DNA of 32,084 nucleotides, taken from positions 1 through 32,084 of the forward strand of contig JANJTU010000163.1 of the NCBI GenBank assembly GCA_024710965.1, read 5' to 3'. This document shows positions 9,279 through 17,938 of the stretch, piece after piece (positions within the stretch are counted from its first letter, which is position 1; each line of letters starts with the position of its first letter). The notes below the pieces were generated by a model. The model did no database searches. It saw nothing but the letters and a program-made list of their open reading frames with translations, and was not told the DNA's origin. The translations under genes were made by a program, and so were the position numbers. Source of the DNA: Thauera sp. Lineage in GTDB: Bacteria > Pseudomonadota > Gammaproteobacteria > Burkholderiales > Rhodocyclaceae.

Positions 9279-10100
9279 ATGTCCCACGCCCAGCAACTGA
9301 TGCGCGCCCGCTACGGCAGCGACGATGTCCCCGCCCCGGCCGCCTGGTCGCCGCTGATCGAGCAACTGCTCGCCCACCGCTCGGTGCGCGCCTACCTGCC
9401 CGACCCGGTCGGCGACGACGCGCTCGCCGCCATCATCGCGGCCGCGCAGTCGGCCTCGAGCTCGTCCAACCTGCAGGCCTGGAGCGTGGTCGCGGTGCGC
9501 GACCCGGCCCGCCGCGCGGCGCTCGCCGAGTGCGCCGGCGGCCAGGCCCATGTGCGCGAGGCGCCGCTGCAGCTGGTGTGGCTCGCCGACCTCGCCCGCC
9601 TGCGCCGGCTCGCCGAGCAGGCCGGGCGGCCGGCCGAGGCGCTCGACTACTTGGAGATGTTCCTCGTCGGCGTCATCGACGCCGCGCTCGCGGCGCAGAA
9701 CGCAGTCGCCGCGGCGGAGTCGCTCGGCCTCGGCACCGTCTATATCGGCGGCATGCGCAACCAGCCCGAACAAGTGGCCGAGCTGCTCCGCCTGCCCGCC
9801 GGCGTGGTGGCGGTGTTCGGCCTGTGCGTGGGCACGCCCGACCCGGCGCAGCCGGCGGCGGTGAAGCCGCGCCCGCCGCAGGCGGTGGTGCTGCACCACG
9901 AGACCTACGCCCTCGAGCCCCAGGACGAGGGCATCGCCGCCTACAACGCCGCGATGGCGCGTTTCTACGCCGAGCAGCAGATGAACGTGCACGGCAGCTG
10001 GGCGGTGCATTCGGCCAAGCGCATCGCCGGGCCGCAGACGCTGTCCGGCCGCGACCGCCTGGTCGAGGCCCTGCACGCCCGCGGCTTCAAGCTCAAGTAG
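9279..10100 (+). CDS. NfsA/Frp-type FMN nitroreductase family oxidoreductase
   Basis: Probable NAD(P)H- and FMN-dependent reductase of the nitroreductase fold, acting in the cytoplasm on quinones, nitro compounds or flavin. The 273 residues contain the FMN-binding HRSVRAYLPDPV near the N-terminus, AAQSASSSSNLQAWSVVAV, and GLGTVYIGGMRNQP. The long C-terminal arm with MNVHGSWAVHSAKRI is more like the NfsA/Frp group than NfsB. I chose the ATG at 9279 behind GGAG; an in-frame ATG at 9072 would add 69 residues of non-family sequence. The next gene starts 29 bases downstream, so the two are probably co-transcribed. The physiological substrate is unknown. Confidence 0.88.
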   Translation: MSHAQQLMRARYGSDDVPAPAAWSPLIEQLLAHRSVRAYLPDPVGDDALAAIIAAAQSASSSSNLQAWSVVAVRDPARRAALAECAGGQAHVREAPLQLVWLADLARLRRLAEQAGRPAEALDYLEMFLVGVIDAALAAQNAVAAAESLGLGTVYIGGMRNQPEQVAELLRLPAGVVAVFGLCVGTPDPAQPAAVKPRPPQAVVLHHETYALEPQDEGIAAYNAAMARFYAEQQMNVHGSWAVHSAKRIAGPQTLSGRDRLVEALHARGFKLK

Positions 10101-10129
10101 TCCCCCGCCCCCGCACAAGGACGCCGCCC

Positions 10130-11545
10130 ATGCGCAAACGCGACACCACCCTCAGCACCGACCAGAAGGCGCTCGCGCTCAACCTCGACAAGTTCAAGTA
10201 CGGCTCGATCGTCGAGATCGGCGCCGGCCAGGAAGTGGCGCGCCGCTTCTTCCAGGTCGGCGCCGCTGCCGGCACGGTCGCGAAGACCATGTCCGCCTAC
10301 GACATGGCGGTCAGCGACGACATCTACGGCCACGTCGACCGCTACGTCAGCCGCGCCCGCCTGATGCAGATGCTGGACAAGGAATTCACCCAGGTCGTCG
10401 AGCGCCTCGCCCACGTGCGGCCGAAGAACACCACCTTCTTCGCCTACGCCGCCACCGTCACCGCGCGCAGCTTCAAGCAGAAGAACGAATGCCACGGCTG
10501 GATCGGCATCCGCCTGCAGCTGCACCCGGGCGCCGCGCCGAGCGACGTGGTCATGCACGTGCGCATGCTCGACAACGACAACGCGCAGCAGTCCGAGGCG
10601 CTCGGCATCCTCGGCGTGAACCTGATCTACGGCGCCTTCTTCCACCACGACCAGCCCGAATGGGTGGTCGAGGGCCTCGCCGACGGCCTCGGCTCGGAGC
10701 GCATCGAGGTCGACCTGATCCACTTCTGCGGCCCCTATTTCGAGGAAGTGGAAAACCGCCTGATGAACCTGCACCTGATCCGCAGCTGGCTCACGCGCGC
10801 GGTGGTGTTCAACCCGGCGGGCGAGGTCGTGGTGCCGGGCGAGCTGCTCTACCGCAAGCCGGTGCTGGTGATGCGCGGCAGCTTCAAGCCGGTGACCTGC
10901 GTCAACGTCGACATGATGCGCGCCGGCCAGCGCCAGTTCAGCCAGATCGCCGCGGTAGCCGAAGGCGAGGTGCTGCCCCTCGCCGAGGTGACGATGAACT
11001 CGCTGGTCAGCGGCGACAACGTGGATGGCGCCGACTTCCTCGCCCGCATCGACCTCCTCGCCTCGCAGGGCTACACGGTGATGATCTCGGACTACGTCCG
11101 CTTCTTCCGCCTGCGCGCCTACCTGCGCCGCTACACGCAGAAGCCGATCGGCATCGTGCTGTCGGTGCGCGACTTCGGTGCGCTGTTCGACGAGAAGTAT
11201 TACGAGGGGCTGGAGGGCGGCATCCTGGAAGCCTTCGGCAAGCTGTTCCCGGACAACACCCACGTCTATGTCTATCCGTCGCGCCCGCGCGCCGGCGACG
11301 AGACCGCGCTGATCACGCTCGACAACGTCGCGGTGCCGGCCAACCTGCGCCACCTGCTCGCCCACCTGGTGGACAACCACAAGCTCGTCGCCGTGCAGCC
11401 GGACGACGACAGCCATCTGCACATCGACGGCACCGACGTCCTCGCCGGCCTGCGCCGCGGCCGCGGCGAGTGGGAAGCCGACGTGCCCGCGGCGGTGGCG
11501 CAGCGCATCATCGAGCACCGCCTGCTCGGCTACGACAGTGAGTGA
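10130..11545 (+). CDS. Conserved-looking protein of unknown function (471 residues)
   Basis: I do not recognise a characterised family. The protein begins MRKRDTTLSTDQKALALNLDK and is soluble, with no signal peptide and no hydrophobic helix long enough to span a membrane. Its sequence is well-folded in character: balanced composition, many acidic and aromatic residues, no low-complexity stretch. Strings that look conserved are IVEIGAGQEVARRFFQVG near the N-terminus, a central GILGVNLIYGAFFHH, and SLVSGDNVDGADFLARI. Codon use matches the neighbours and there is an AAGG about nine bases before the ATG. It follows the nitroreductase by 29 bases and is convergent with nasA. Reality as a gene is very likely; any functional name would be a guess. 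Confidence 0.85.
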   Translation: MRKRDTTLSTDQKALALNLDKFKYGSIVEIGAGQEVARRFFQVGAAAGTVAKTMSAYDMAVSDDIYGHVDRYVSRARLMQMLDKEFTQVVERLAHVRPKNTTFFAYAATVTARSFKQKNECHGWIGIRLQLHPGAAPSDVVMHVRMLDNDNAQQSEALGILGVNLIYGAFFHHDQPEWVVEGLADGLGSERIEVDLIHFCGPYFEEVENRLMNLHLIRSWLTRAVVFNPAGEVVVPGELLYRKPVLVMRGSFKPVTCVNVDMMRAGQRQFSQIAAVAEGEVLPLAEVTMNSLVSGDNVDGADFLARIDLLASQGYTVMISDYVRFFRLRAYLRRYTQKPIGIVLSVRDFGALFDEKYYEGLEGGILEAFGKLFPDNTHVYVYPSRPRAGDETALITLDNVAVPANLRHLLAHLVDNHKLVAVQPDDDSHLHIDGTDVLAGLRRGRGEWEADVPAAVAQRIIEHRLLGYDSE

Positions 11546-11600
11546 GGCCGCGGTAGGGCCGACGCCGCCACCGCGCTCACTTTCCTTCTCCCTTGTCGGG

Positions 11601-11626
11601 CGGCCCGGGTTCTTGCGCCCGGGCCG
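11601..11626. terminator. GC-rich hairpin between the convergent unknown gene and nasA
   Basis: A perfect 9-bp stem (11601-11609 with 11618-11626, CGGCCCGGG) with an 8-base loop lies in the convergent gap. It has no T-run on either strand, so it is a weak intrinsic terminator at best or a block to 3' exonucleases. Confidence 0.4.
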
Positions 11627-11660
11627 GTCTCCCCCACCCTCTTCCGGGGTTCGCTCATCC

Positions 11661-11679
11661 GGCGCCGCCACGCGGCGCC
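11661..11679 (-). terminator. Hairpin just after the nasA stop codon
   Basis: An 8-bp stem GGCGCCGC/GCGGCGCC with a 3-base loop starts five bases after the nasA stop. There is no U-tract. It probably ends or protects the nitrate operon transcript, but this is inference. Confidence 0.35.
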
Positions 11680-11684
11680 ACGGT

Positions 11685-14402
11685 TCAGGCCGCGCTGCGC
11701 CCGGCGGCGACCAAGCGGCGAATCTCCGGCACGCAGGAGCCGCAGGAGGTGCCGCACTTGAGCTTGTCCTGCAGCGCCTCGAATCCGTCGCCGCCGGCGA
11801 TCGCGGCGGTGATGTCGGACTCGGCCACGTTCAGGCAGTTGCAGACGATGCGCCCGCGCCCCTTCGCGGCGGCCGGCGGTGCGGCGAGCGGCGCCAGCAG
11901 CCAGCGCCGCAGCTCGGCGGTGGACTGGCGCTCGACGATGACGTCGCGCAGCCAGGCGCCGGCCACCGTTTCGCCGGCGAGGCGCAGGCCGACGAGGCGA
12001 TCGTCCTCGATCAGCGCGCGCTTGCTGATGCCGCGCCGCACATCGGCATAGGACAGGCAGTCGTCGCCGTCGAGGCCGACGAGGGCGTCGAGCTCGTCCA
12101 GCCAGGCCACCGGGATCGGCCGGTCGTGGGCGATGCGCATCACCACCGCCGGATCGTCGCGCCCGGCCAGCGCCAGCGAGGCGTAGGCGAAGCGCTCCAG
12201 CCACGGCACCAGCGCCTCGGCGTCCTCGGTCACGGCGCGGCCCGGGCGCTCGGCGCGCATCAGCAGCATCTGGTAGGGCAGCGCCGCCTTCTCGACCTGG
12301 ATCGCGGCGTGCTTGAGCTCGGGCTGCTTCGAGAACGGATCGAAGTCGCCCGCCATGAGCACGTTCACCCCGGCCGTATTGAGCACGTTGCGCCCCCAGT
12401 GCATGGCGACGAAGGCCTGGCCCTTGCGGATGTCCTCGGAGGCGAAGGCGCGCAGCACGATCTCGCCGCGCCGGCTCCTGACCGTCGCCAGTTCGCCGTC
12501 GCGCAGGCCGCGCAGGGCGAGATCGTCAGCGTGGAGCTCGATGCGCGCCTCGTCCACATGGCTGTACAGGCGCGCCACCTTGCCGGTGCGGCTCATGCCG
12601 TGCCACTGGTCGCGCAGGCGGCCGGTGTTCAGGTGCAGCGGATAGCGCGCATCGACCTTCTCCACCGTCAGCGCCTGGGTGGGCACGACGAAGCGGGCGC
12701 GGCCGCTGGGGGTCGGGAAGCGGCCGTCGGCGTACAGGCGCGTGCGCGCCGCCGCATCTTCGACCGCGGCGCCGGCCGGGAAGGGCCACTGCTGCGGGCC
12801 GGCGGCGTCGAGCACCGCATAGCTCAGGCCGGTGATGTCGAGGTCGCGCCCGGCGGTGCTCGCCGCGTGCTCGGCAAAGATCGCCTCCACGTCCGCGTAG
12901 CCGAACATGGCCTCGGCCTGCGGCTTGCCGATGCGCGGGCCCAGCGCACGCGCGAAGTCGCAGACGATGCGCCAGTCCGGGCGTGCCTCGGCCGGCGGCG
13001 GCAGGGCGCGGCGCACATGGCTGATGCGGCGCTCGGAGTTGGTCACCGTGCCTTCCTTCTCGCCCCAGGTCGCCGCCGGCAGCATCAGGTCGGCGAAGGG
13101 CGCGGTCTCGGTGCTGCGGAAGGCCTCCTGCAGGACGACGAAGTCGCAGCGCGCGAGCGCCTCGCGCACCAGCTCCTGCTCGGGCAGCGACTGCGCGGGG
13201 TTGGTACAGGCGATCCACACCGCCTTCACCTTGCCCGCGCGCGCCGCCTCGAACAGCTCCACCGCGGTCAGGCCGGGCTTCTCGGGCACGCTGGGCACGC
13301 CCCACAGCCGCGCCACCTCCTCCCGATGCGCCGGGTTGGCGAGCTCGCGGTGCGCCGAGAGCAGGTTCGCGAGGCCGCCGACCTCGCGCCCGCCCATCGC
13401 GTTGGGCTGGCCGGTGAGCGAGAACGGGCCGCAGCCGGGGCGGCCGATCTTGCCCGTCGCGAGTGACAGCGCGATCAGCGCCGCGCCGCTGTGGGTGCCG
13501 TGCGCCGACTGGTTCAGGCCCTGGCACCAGAGCGACAGCGCCGCCGGCGACTGCCCCCACCAGCGCGCGGCGGTGACGATGTCCTCGGCCTTGATGCCGC
13601 ACACCTGCGCGGCGATCGCCGGGGTGACGTCGCGCACGTGGTCGCGCAGCGCCTCGAAGCCCTCGGTGTGGGCGGCGACCCAGGCCTGATCGACGAAGCC
13701 TTCCCACAGCAGCACGTGCAGCATCGCGTTGTAGAGCCAGATGTCGGTGCCGGGCAGCACCGCCAGGTGCAGGTCGGCGCCGGCGGCGGTGTCGGTGCGG
13801 CGCGGATCGACGACGATCAGCTTCAGCTCGGGGCGCGCCTTCTTCGCGTCCTCGATGCGGCGGAAGGCGATCGGGTGGGCGTAGGCCGGGTTGGCGCCGG
13901 CGATCAGGATGCACTCGGCGTGGGCGAAGTCCTCGTAGGCGCAGGGCGGCGCGTCGGCGCCAAGGGTCTGCTTGTAGGCGGCGACCGCGCTCGACATGCA
14001 CAGGCGGGAGTTGGTGTCGACGTTGTTGCTGCCGATCAGGCCCTTCATCGCCTTGTTGAAGACGTAGTAGTCCTCGGTCAGCAGCTGGCCCGAGATGTAG
14101 AAGGCGACCGCGTCCGGGCCGTGGGCGTTGATGACGTCGGCGAAGCGGCGGGCGGCGGTGTCGATCGCCTCGTCCCAGCCCACGCGCCGGCGCGGCTCGC
14201 CGCGGGCGTCGCGCAGCTCGGGGTGGAGCAGCCGCGTCTCGGGCTGAGCGCTGAAGTGCAGCGTCGCGCCCTTGGTGCACAGGCGGCCGAAGTTGGCCGG
14301 GTGTTCCGGATCGCCGCGCACGCCGCTGATGCGGGCGCCGTCGTGCTCGATGAGGACGCCGCAGCCGACGCCGCAGTACGGGCAGGTGGCTTTCGTTTCC
14401 AT
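11685..14402 (-). CDS. nasA: Assimilatory nitrate reductase, molybdopterin-containing catalytic subunit
   Basis: Cytoplasmic enzyme reducing nitrate to nitrite for nitrogen assimilation. The 905-residue protein starts with a [4Fe-4S] motif: Cys7, Cys10, Cys14 and Cys42 in CPYCGVGCGV...LCTKG. Then follow the molybdopterin oxidoreductase domains (SNNVDTNSRLCMSSAVAAYKQTLG, LSLWCQGLNQSAHGT, GRPGCGPFSLTGQPNAMGGREVGG) and the dinucleotide-binding domain (HLNTGRLRDQWHGMSRTGK). The last 60 residues form a BFD-like [2Fe-2S] domain (IVCNCLNV...CGTSCGSC), as in the NasA/NasC group with a built-in electron-entry site. The ATG at 14402 follows GGAG; another in-frame ATG at 14426 has no ribosome-binding site. 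It is the last gene of the operon. Confidence 0.96.
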   Translation of the reverse strand: METKATCPYCGVGCGVLIEHDGARISGVRGDPEHPANFGRLCTKGATLHFSAQPETRLLHPELRDARGEPRRRVGWDEAIDTAARRFADVINAHGPDAVAFYISGQLLTEDYYVFNKAMKGLIGSNNVDTNSRLCMSSAVAAYKQTLGADAPPCAYEDFAHAECILIAGANPAYAHPIAFRRIEDAKKARPELKLIVVDPRRTDTAAGADLHLAVLPGTDIWLYNAMLHVLLWEGFVDQAWVAAHTEGFEALRDHVRDVTPAIAAQVCGIKAEDIVTAARWWGQSPAALSLWCQGLNQSAHGTHSGAALIALSLATGKIGRPGCGPFSLTGQPNAMGGREVGGLANLLSAHRELANPAHREEVARLWGVPSVPEKPGLTAVELFEAARAGKVKAVWIACTNPAQSLPEQELVREALARCDFVVLQEAFRSTETAPFADLMLPAATWGEKEGTVTNSERRISHVRRALPPPAEARPDWRIVCDFARALGPRIGKPQAEAMFGYADVEAIFAEHAASTAGRDLDITGLSYAVLDAAGPQQWPFPAGAAVEDAAARTRLYADGRFPTPSGRARFVVPTQALTVEKVDARYPLHLNTGRLRDQWHGMSRTGKVARLYSHVDEARIELHADDLALRGLRDGELATVRSRRGEIVLRAFASEDIRKGQAFVAMHWGRNVLNTAGVNVLMAGDFDPFSKQPELKHAAIQVEKAALPYQMLLMRAERPGRAVTEDAEALVPWLERFAYASLALAGRDDPAVVMRIAHDRPIPVAWLDELDALVGLDGDDCLSYADVRRGISKRALIEDDRLVGLRLAGETVAGAWLRDVIVERQSTAELRRWLLAPLAAPPAAAKGRGRIVCNCLNVAESDITAAIAGGDGFEALQDKLKCGTSCGSCVPEIRRLVAAGRSAA

Positions 14403-14427
14403 CTTGATCTCCGCGATCGGGGTCATA

Positions 14428-14456
14428 GGGGTCGAGGTCGGGGGGTCGAGGTCGGG
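14428..14456. repeat. Short tandem repeat between the kinase gene and nasA
   Basis: The unit GTCGAGGTCGGGGGG is followed by a near-perfect second copy in the 68-base gap between the two genes. Probably slippage-derived; no function is evident. Confidence 0.5.
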
Positions 14457-14470
14457 ATCTCGTTTCTGTT

Positions 14471-16225
14471 TTAGTTCCGGCTGAGCAGGAACAGCAGGAT
14501 CAGGTTCAGCAGCAGCGAGGCGCCGGCGACCAGCTTCAGCGCCAGCCGCGGGTTGCGCTCGATGAGCGGCATGCGCCGGCGCGAGGCGAGCGGGCGGTGG
14601 GCGCCGCGCTCGAGCGCGAGCAGGAACTCCTCGGCGGTCTCGAAGCGCTCCTTCGCCTCGCGCGCGCAGGCCTTCAGCAGCACGTCCTCGAGCCAGGCGG
14701 GCGTGTCGGGGCGGTAGCGCGTCGGCGGCACCGGCGCGCCGAAGCGCGGGTGCTGGAAGGGCTCGACCTCGCCGTAGGGGTACTTGCGCGTCAGCAGTTC
14801 GTACAGCGTGACGCCGCAGGCGTAGAGGTCGGAAGCCTCGTTCGCCGCGCCGCCGGCGAAGAGCTCGGGCGCCATGTAGGACGGCGTGCCGGGGTTGTTG
14901 ATCTCGCGCAGGTCCTCCGCGTCCGACGCCGCGACGCCCAGATCGAGCAGGCGCAGCTGGCCGTTGCGGTCGAGGTGGACGTTGTCGGGCTTGACGTCGC
15001 GGTGGACGATGCCGAGCCGGTGCAGCGCCGCCAGGTTCTTCAGCAGCGCGCGGCCGATGTCGACCAGCTCGTGCGGCAGGTAGCGGTGGCCGCGGGCAAG
15101 GCCGGCGCGCAGCGTCTCGCCCTCGTGCCAGCTCATCAGGTAGTACAGGTGCGCACGCTGCGGATGGTCGAAGACGCGCGGGAAGCCCTGGCCGGGCACG
15201 CGCCGCGCGAGCCACTCCTCGCGCACCAGGGCACGCATCGCCTCCTCGTCGTCGCCGGCCTCGGGGCGCAGCGTCTTCAGCACCAGCGCCTCGCCGCCGG
15301 CGAGCCGGGTGACGCGGTACAGCAGCGTGAGGCGCGAGGCGTGGAGCAGCTCGTCGACGCGCAGGCCGTCGAGCGTCTCGCCCGCCTTCAGCCGCGGCGG
15401 CAGCGGCAGGCGGCGGCCGCCGGCGAGGCGGTCGCGCAGGTTGTCGGGCGGCAGCGCGTCCACGTTGGCCACCAGCGCGGTGCTGTTGTCGCTGGTGCCG
15501 CAGCGCAGCGCGTCGCGCACCAGCGCCTCGGCCGCGGCCTGGGCGTCGGCATGCGCGTGCAGGGTGTCGGCGATGCCGGCGTCACCGAGCGCGTTCCACA
15601 CGCCGTCGGTGACGAGCACGAAGCGGTCGCCGGCGGCCAGTTCGCCGTCGTCGTAATCGACCAGCAGCCGGGCCTCGAGGCCGATCGCGCGGCGCAGCAC
15701 GTTGTCGAGTTCCGGGTGCTCCCAGGTGTGGTCTTCGGTCAGGCGCAGCAGCCGTCCGTCGTGCCAGCGGTAGGCGCGCGAATCGCCGACGTGGGCGACA
15801 TGGAAGCGCCGCCCGCGCAGCACCACCGCGGACAGCGTCGTCGCCATGCCGGCGTAGTCGCGCGACTTCGCCGACTGCGCCAGCAGCCAGCGGTTGACCG
15901 CGCCGAGCACGGTGTCGAGCGACTTCTCCACGCTCCAGGTTTCCGGCGTCGAGAAGTAGTCGGCGAGCAGGCTGCGCACCGAGTATTCGGCGGCCTCGCG
16001 GCCGTGGGCGTGGCCGCCTACGCCATCGGCCACCGCCAGCAGCATGCCCTTGGCGGCGAGCTCGGCGCCTTCGGGCGTGGCCGCGCCGACGAAATCCTCG
16101 TTGCGCGGCCGCGGCCCCGGCTGGGTGGCATGACCGATGCTGACTGCGAGCGGCATGGCGGCGGGCCGGAGCGCGGCGTCGCCGGCCGCCGGCTCATTCA
16201 CTGGGATGTTCATGATAGCGCCCAT
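14471..16225 (-). CDS. Fused PP2C phosphatase / serine-threonine kinase with a C-terminal membrane anchor
   Basis: A 584-residue bifunctional signalling protein. Residues about 28-260 form a PP2C-type phosphatase with its metal-binding motifs (RNEDFVG, AVADGVGGHAHG, GMATTL, HVGDSRAYR, LVTDGVWNAL, SDNSTALV). Residues about 285-545 form a Hanks-type kinase: VLKTL lysine, HRDVKPDN catalytic loop, APE motif in YMAPELF. The DFG motif reads DLG and the glycine-rich loop is poorly conserved, as in some active bacterial kinases. One hydrophobic helix near the C-terminus (LKLVAGASLLLNLILLFLL) would anchor it in the inner membrane with both enzymes in the cytoplasm. It sits between narK and nasA; a related kinase gene lies in the Pseudomonas assimilatory nitrate cluster. 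Target unknown. The second Met (16213) is a possible start. Confidence 0.9.
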   Translation of the reverse strand: MGAIMNIPVNEPAAGDAALRPAAMPLAVSIGHATQPGPRPRNEDFVGAATPEGAELAAKGMLLAVADGVGGHAHGREAAEYSVRSLLADYFSTPETWSVEKSLDTVLGAVNRWLLAQSAKSRDYAGMATTLSAVVLRGRRFHVAHVGDSRAYRWHDGRLLRLTEDHTWEHPELDNVLRRAIGLEARLLVDYDDGELAAGDRFVLVTDGVWNALGDAGIADTLHAHADAQAAAEALVRDALRCGTSDNSTALVANVDALPPDNLRDRLAGGRRLPLPPRLKAGETLDGLRVDELLHASRLTLLYRVTRLAGGEALVLKTLRPEAGDDEEAMRALVREEWLARRVPGQGFPRVFDHPQRAHLYYLMSWHEGETLRAGLARGHRYLPHELVDIGRALLKNLAALHRLGIVHRDVKPDNVHLDRNGQLRLLDLGVAASDAEDLREINNPGTPSYMAPELFAGGAANEASDLYACGVTLYELLTRKYPYGEVEPFQHPRFGAPVPPTRYRPDTPAWLEDVLLKACAREAKERFETAEEFLLALERGAHRPLASRRRMPLIERNPRLALKLVAGASLLLNLILLFLLSRN

Positions 16226-16244
16226 CGCCGCCGGCCCGCGCCAC

Positions 16245-17459
16245 TCAGATCTTCGCCGAGGTCAGGTGCGGCGCGCCCCAGGTGGTGCGCCAGCGCGTCT
16301 TGACCACGGTGAGGCCGAGCAGCGCCACCACCGCCAGGCCGGCGAAGATCAGGAAGCCGAGCTGGTAGCTGCCGGTCGCCTGGCGCGCGAAGCCGAGCGA
16401 GGACGCCAGGTAGAAGCCGCCGACGCCGCCCGCCATGCCCACGAGGCCGGTCATGACGCCGATCTCGCGCCGGAAGCGCTGCGGCACGAGCTGGAACACC
16501 GCGCCGTTGCCCATGCCGAGCGCGAGCATGGCGAGCATGAACACGATCAGCGCGACCCATGCCGCCGGCAGGTCGAAGCTGACGATGGCGAGGAACACGG
16601 CGGCGAGCAGGTACATCACGGTCAGGCTGCGGATGCCGCCGATGCGGTCGGCCACCGCGCCGCCGATCGGGCGCACCAGCGAGCCGGCGAAGACGCAGGC
16701 CGCGGTGAAGTAACCGGCCATCTTGGCGTCCAGCCCGTACTGGGTGTTGAAGTAGATCGTCAGCGAGGACGCCAGGCCGACGAAGCCGCCGAAGGTGACC
16801 GAGTAGAAGAACATGAACCACCACGCGTCCTTGTCCTTCAGGACCTTGAAGTAGTCGGCGAGCGGCTTCGCCGGCGGGCACTCGGGCGCATCCTTCGCCA
16901 CCACGAGGTAGAACACGAGCACGAGCACGAGCGGGATCAGCGCCAGGCCGAAGACGTTGGTCCAGCCGAAGGCCGCCGCCAGTCCCGGGGCGAACAGCGC
17001 GGCGAGCGCGGTGCCCGAGTTGCCGGCCCCGGCGATGCCGAGCGCGGTGCCCTGGTGCTCGGGCGGATACCAGCGCGAGGCGAGCGGCAGCGCGACCGCG
17101 AAGGCCGCCCCGGCAAAGCCGAGGAACACGCCCAGCAGCAGGGTCTGCTCGTAGCTGTGGATGCCGAACTGCCACGCCACGAACAGCGCGCCGATGACGA
17201 TGAGCTGGCCGATGGCGCCCGCCAGCTTCGGCTTCAGGTGATCGACGAGCACGCCCATGACGATGCGCAGCACCGCGCCGGCAAGCACCGGCAGCGCCAC
17301 CATGAAGCCCTTCTGCGCGTGGTCGAGGCCGAGGTCGGCGGCGATCTGCACGCCGAGCGGGCCGAGCAGCACCCACACCATGAAGGCCAGATCGAAGTAG
17401 AGGAAGGCGGCCAGCAGCGTAGGCGTATGACCGGCCTTGAGGAAGGCTTTCTTGTCCAT
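16245..17459 (-). CDS. narK: Nitrate/nitrite transporter of the NNP (NarK/NrtP) family
   Basis: Major-facilitator transporter bringing nitrate into the cytoplasm for NasA, possibly also exporting nitrite. The 404 residues hold about twelve membrane segments. The two glycine-rich nitrate signatures of the family are visible: AGAGNSGTALAALFAPGLA in the first half and GMAGGVGGFYLASSLG in the second. The first-half loop carries the MFS-type motif VDHLKPK. The start follows AGGAG. It lies 114 bases after nirD and 19 bases before the kinase gene. With a single narK next to nirBD-nasA, net nitrate uptake for assimilation is the likely role (inference). Confidence 0.94.
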   Translation of the reverse strand: MDKKAFLKAGHTPTLLAAFLYFDLAFMVWVLLGPLGVQIAADLGLDHAQKGFMVALPVLAGAVLRIVMGVLVDHLKPKLAGAIGQLIVIGALFVAWQFGIHSYEQTLLLGVFLGFAGAAFAVALPLASRWYPPEHQGTALGIAGAGNSGTALAALFAPGLAAAFGWTNVFGLALIPLVLVLVFYLVVAKDAPECPPAKPLADYFKVLKDKDAWWFMFFYSVTFGGFVGLASSLTIYFNTQYGLDAKMAGYFTAACVFAGSLVRPIGGAVADRIGGIRSLTVMYLLAAVFLAIVSFDLPAAWVALIVFMLAMLALGMGNGAVFQLVPQRFRREIGVMTGLVGMAGGVGGFYLASSLGFARQATGSYQLGFLIFAGLAVVALLGLTVVKTRWRTTWGAPHLTSAKI

Positions 17460-17573
17460 GGCAGGACTCCTGGGTAGTCGTTATCGGGGCAGCAGGCCGC
17501 CCCGCCGCGCCGGCAGCCGGCGCAGCGTGGTCCGTCGAACGGGGGGCGAAGGTGAAAGGGCAGCCGGGGCGGG

Positions 17574-17930
17574 TCAGACCTTCAGCAGGACCTGGCCGTC
17601 GACCAGCTTCACCGCGAAGGGCTTGCTGCAGCCGACGTCGGGCGCCACCGCCTCGCCGGTCTCGAGCTGCAGCTTCCAGCCGTGCAGCGGGCAGGTGACC
17701 TGGCGCCCATGGACGATGCCCTGCGACAGCGGCCCGCCCTTGTGCGGACACTTGTCGTGCATCGCGAACACCTCGTCCTCGGCGTTGCGGAAGATGGCGA
17801 TGTCGCCGTGGCGCGAGGCCACCACGCGCGCGCCGAGCACCGGGATGTCGGTCAGCGCGCAGATCGTCTTCCAGCCGGCGTCCGCGGTCTCGGTGGCGGG
17901 CGTGGCCGCCGGATTGGTGGTCAGGGTCAT
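17574..17930 (-). CDS. nirD: Assimilatory nitrite reductase small subunit
   Basis: Partner of NirB in reducing nitrite to ammonium with NADH. The 118-residue protein is a Rieske-type domain with both ligand boxes intact: CPHKGGPLSQG and CPLHGW. Some NirD proteins lack these ligands, so this one may carry a [2Fe-2S] cluster. I chose the ATG at 17930, with GAGGA six bases upstream, over a TTG at 17942 overlapping the nirB stop. It starts eight bases after the end of nirB. Confidence 0.94.
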   Translation of the reverse strand: MTLTTNPAATPATETADAGWKTICALTDIPVLGARVVASRHGDIAIFRNAEDEVFAMHDKCPHKGGPLSQGIVHGRQVTCPLHGWKLQLETGEAVAPDVGCSKPFAVKLVDGQVLLKV

Positions 17931-17938
17931 GGTCGTCC

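Noticed and set aside
11685-15215. A single 1176-codon minus-strand frame running through nasA into the kinase gene
   Set aside because: The part upstream of 14402 reads as Arg/Ala-rich nonsense, and the kinase is coded there in another frame; NasA starts at its cluster-binding cysteines behind GGAG.
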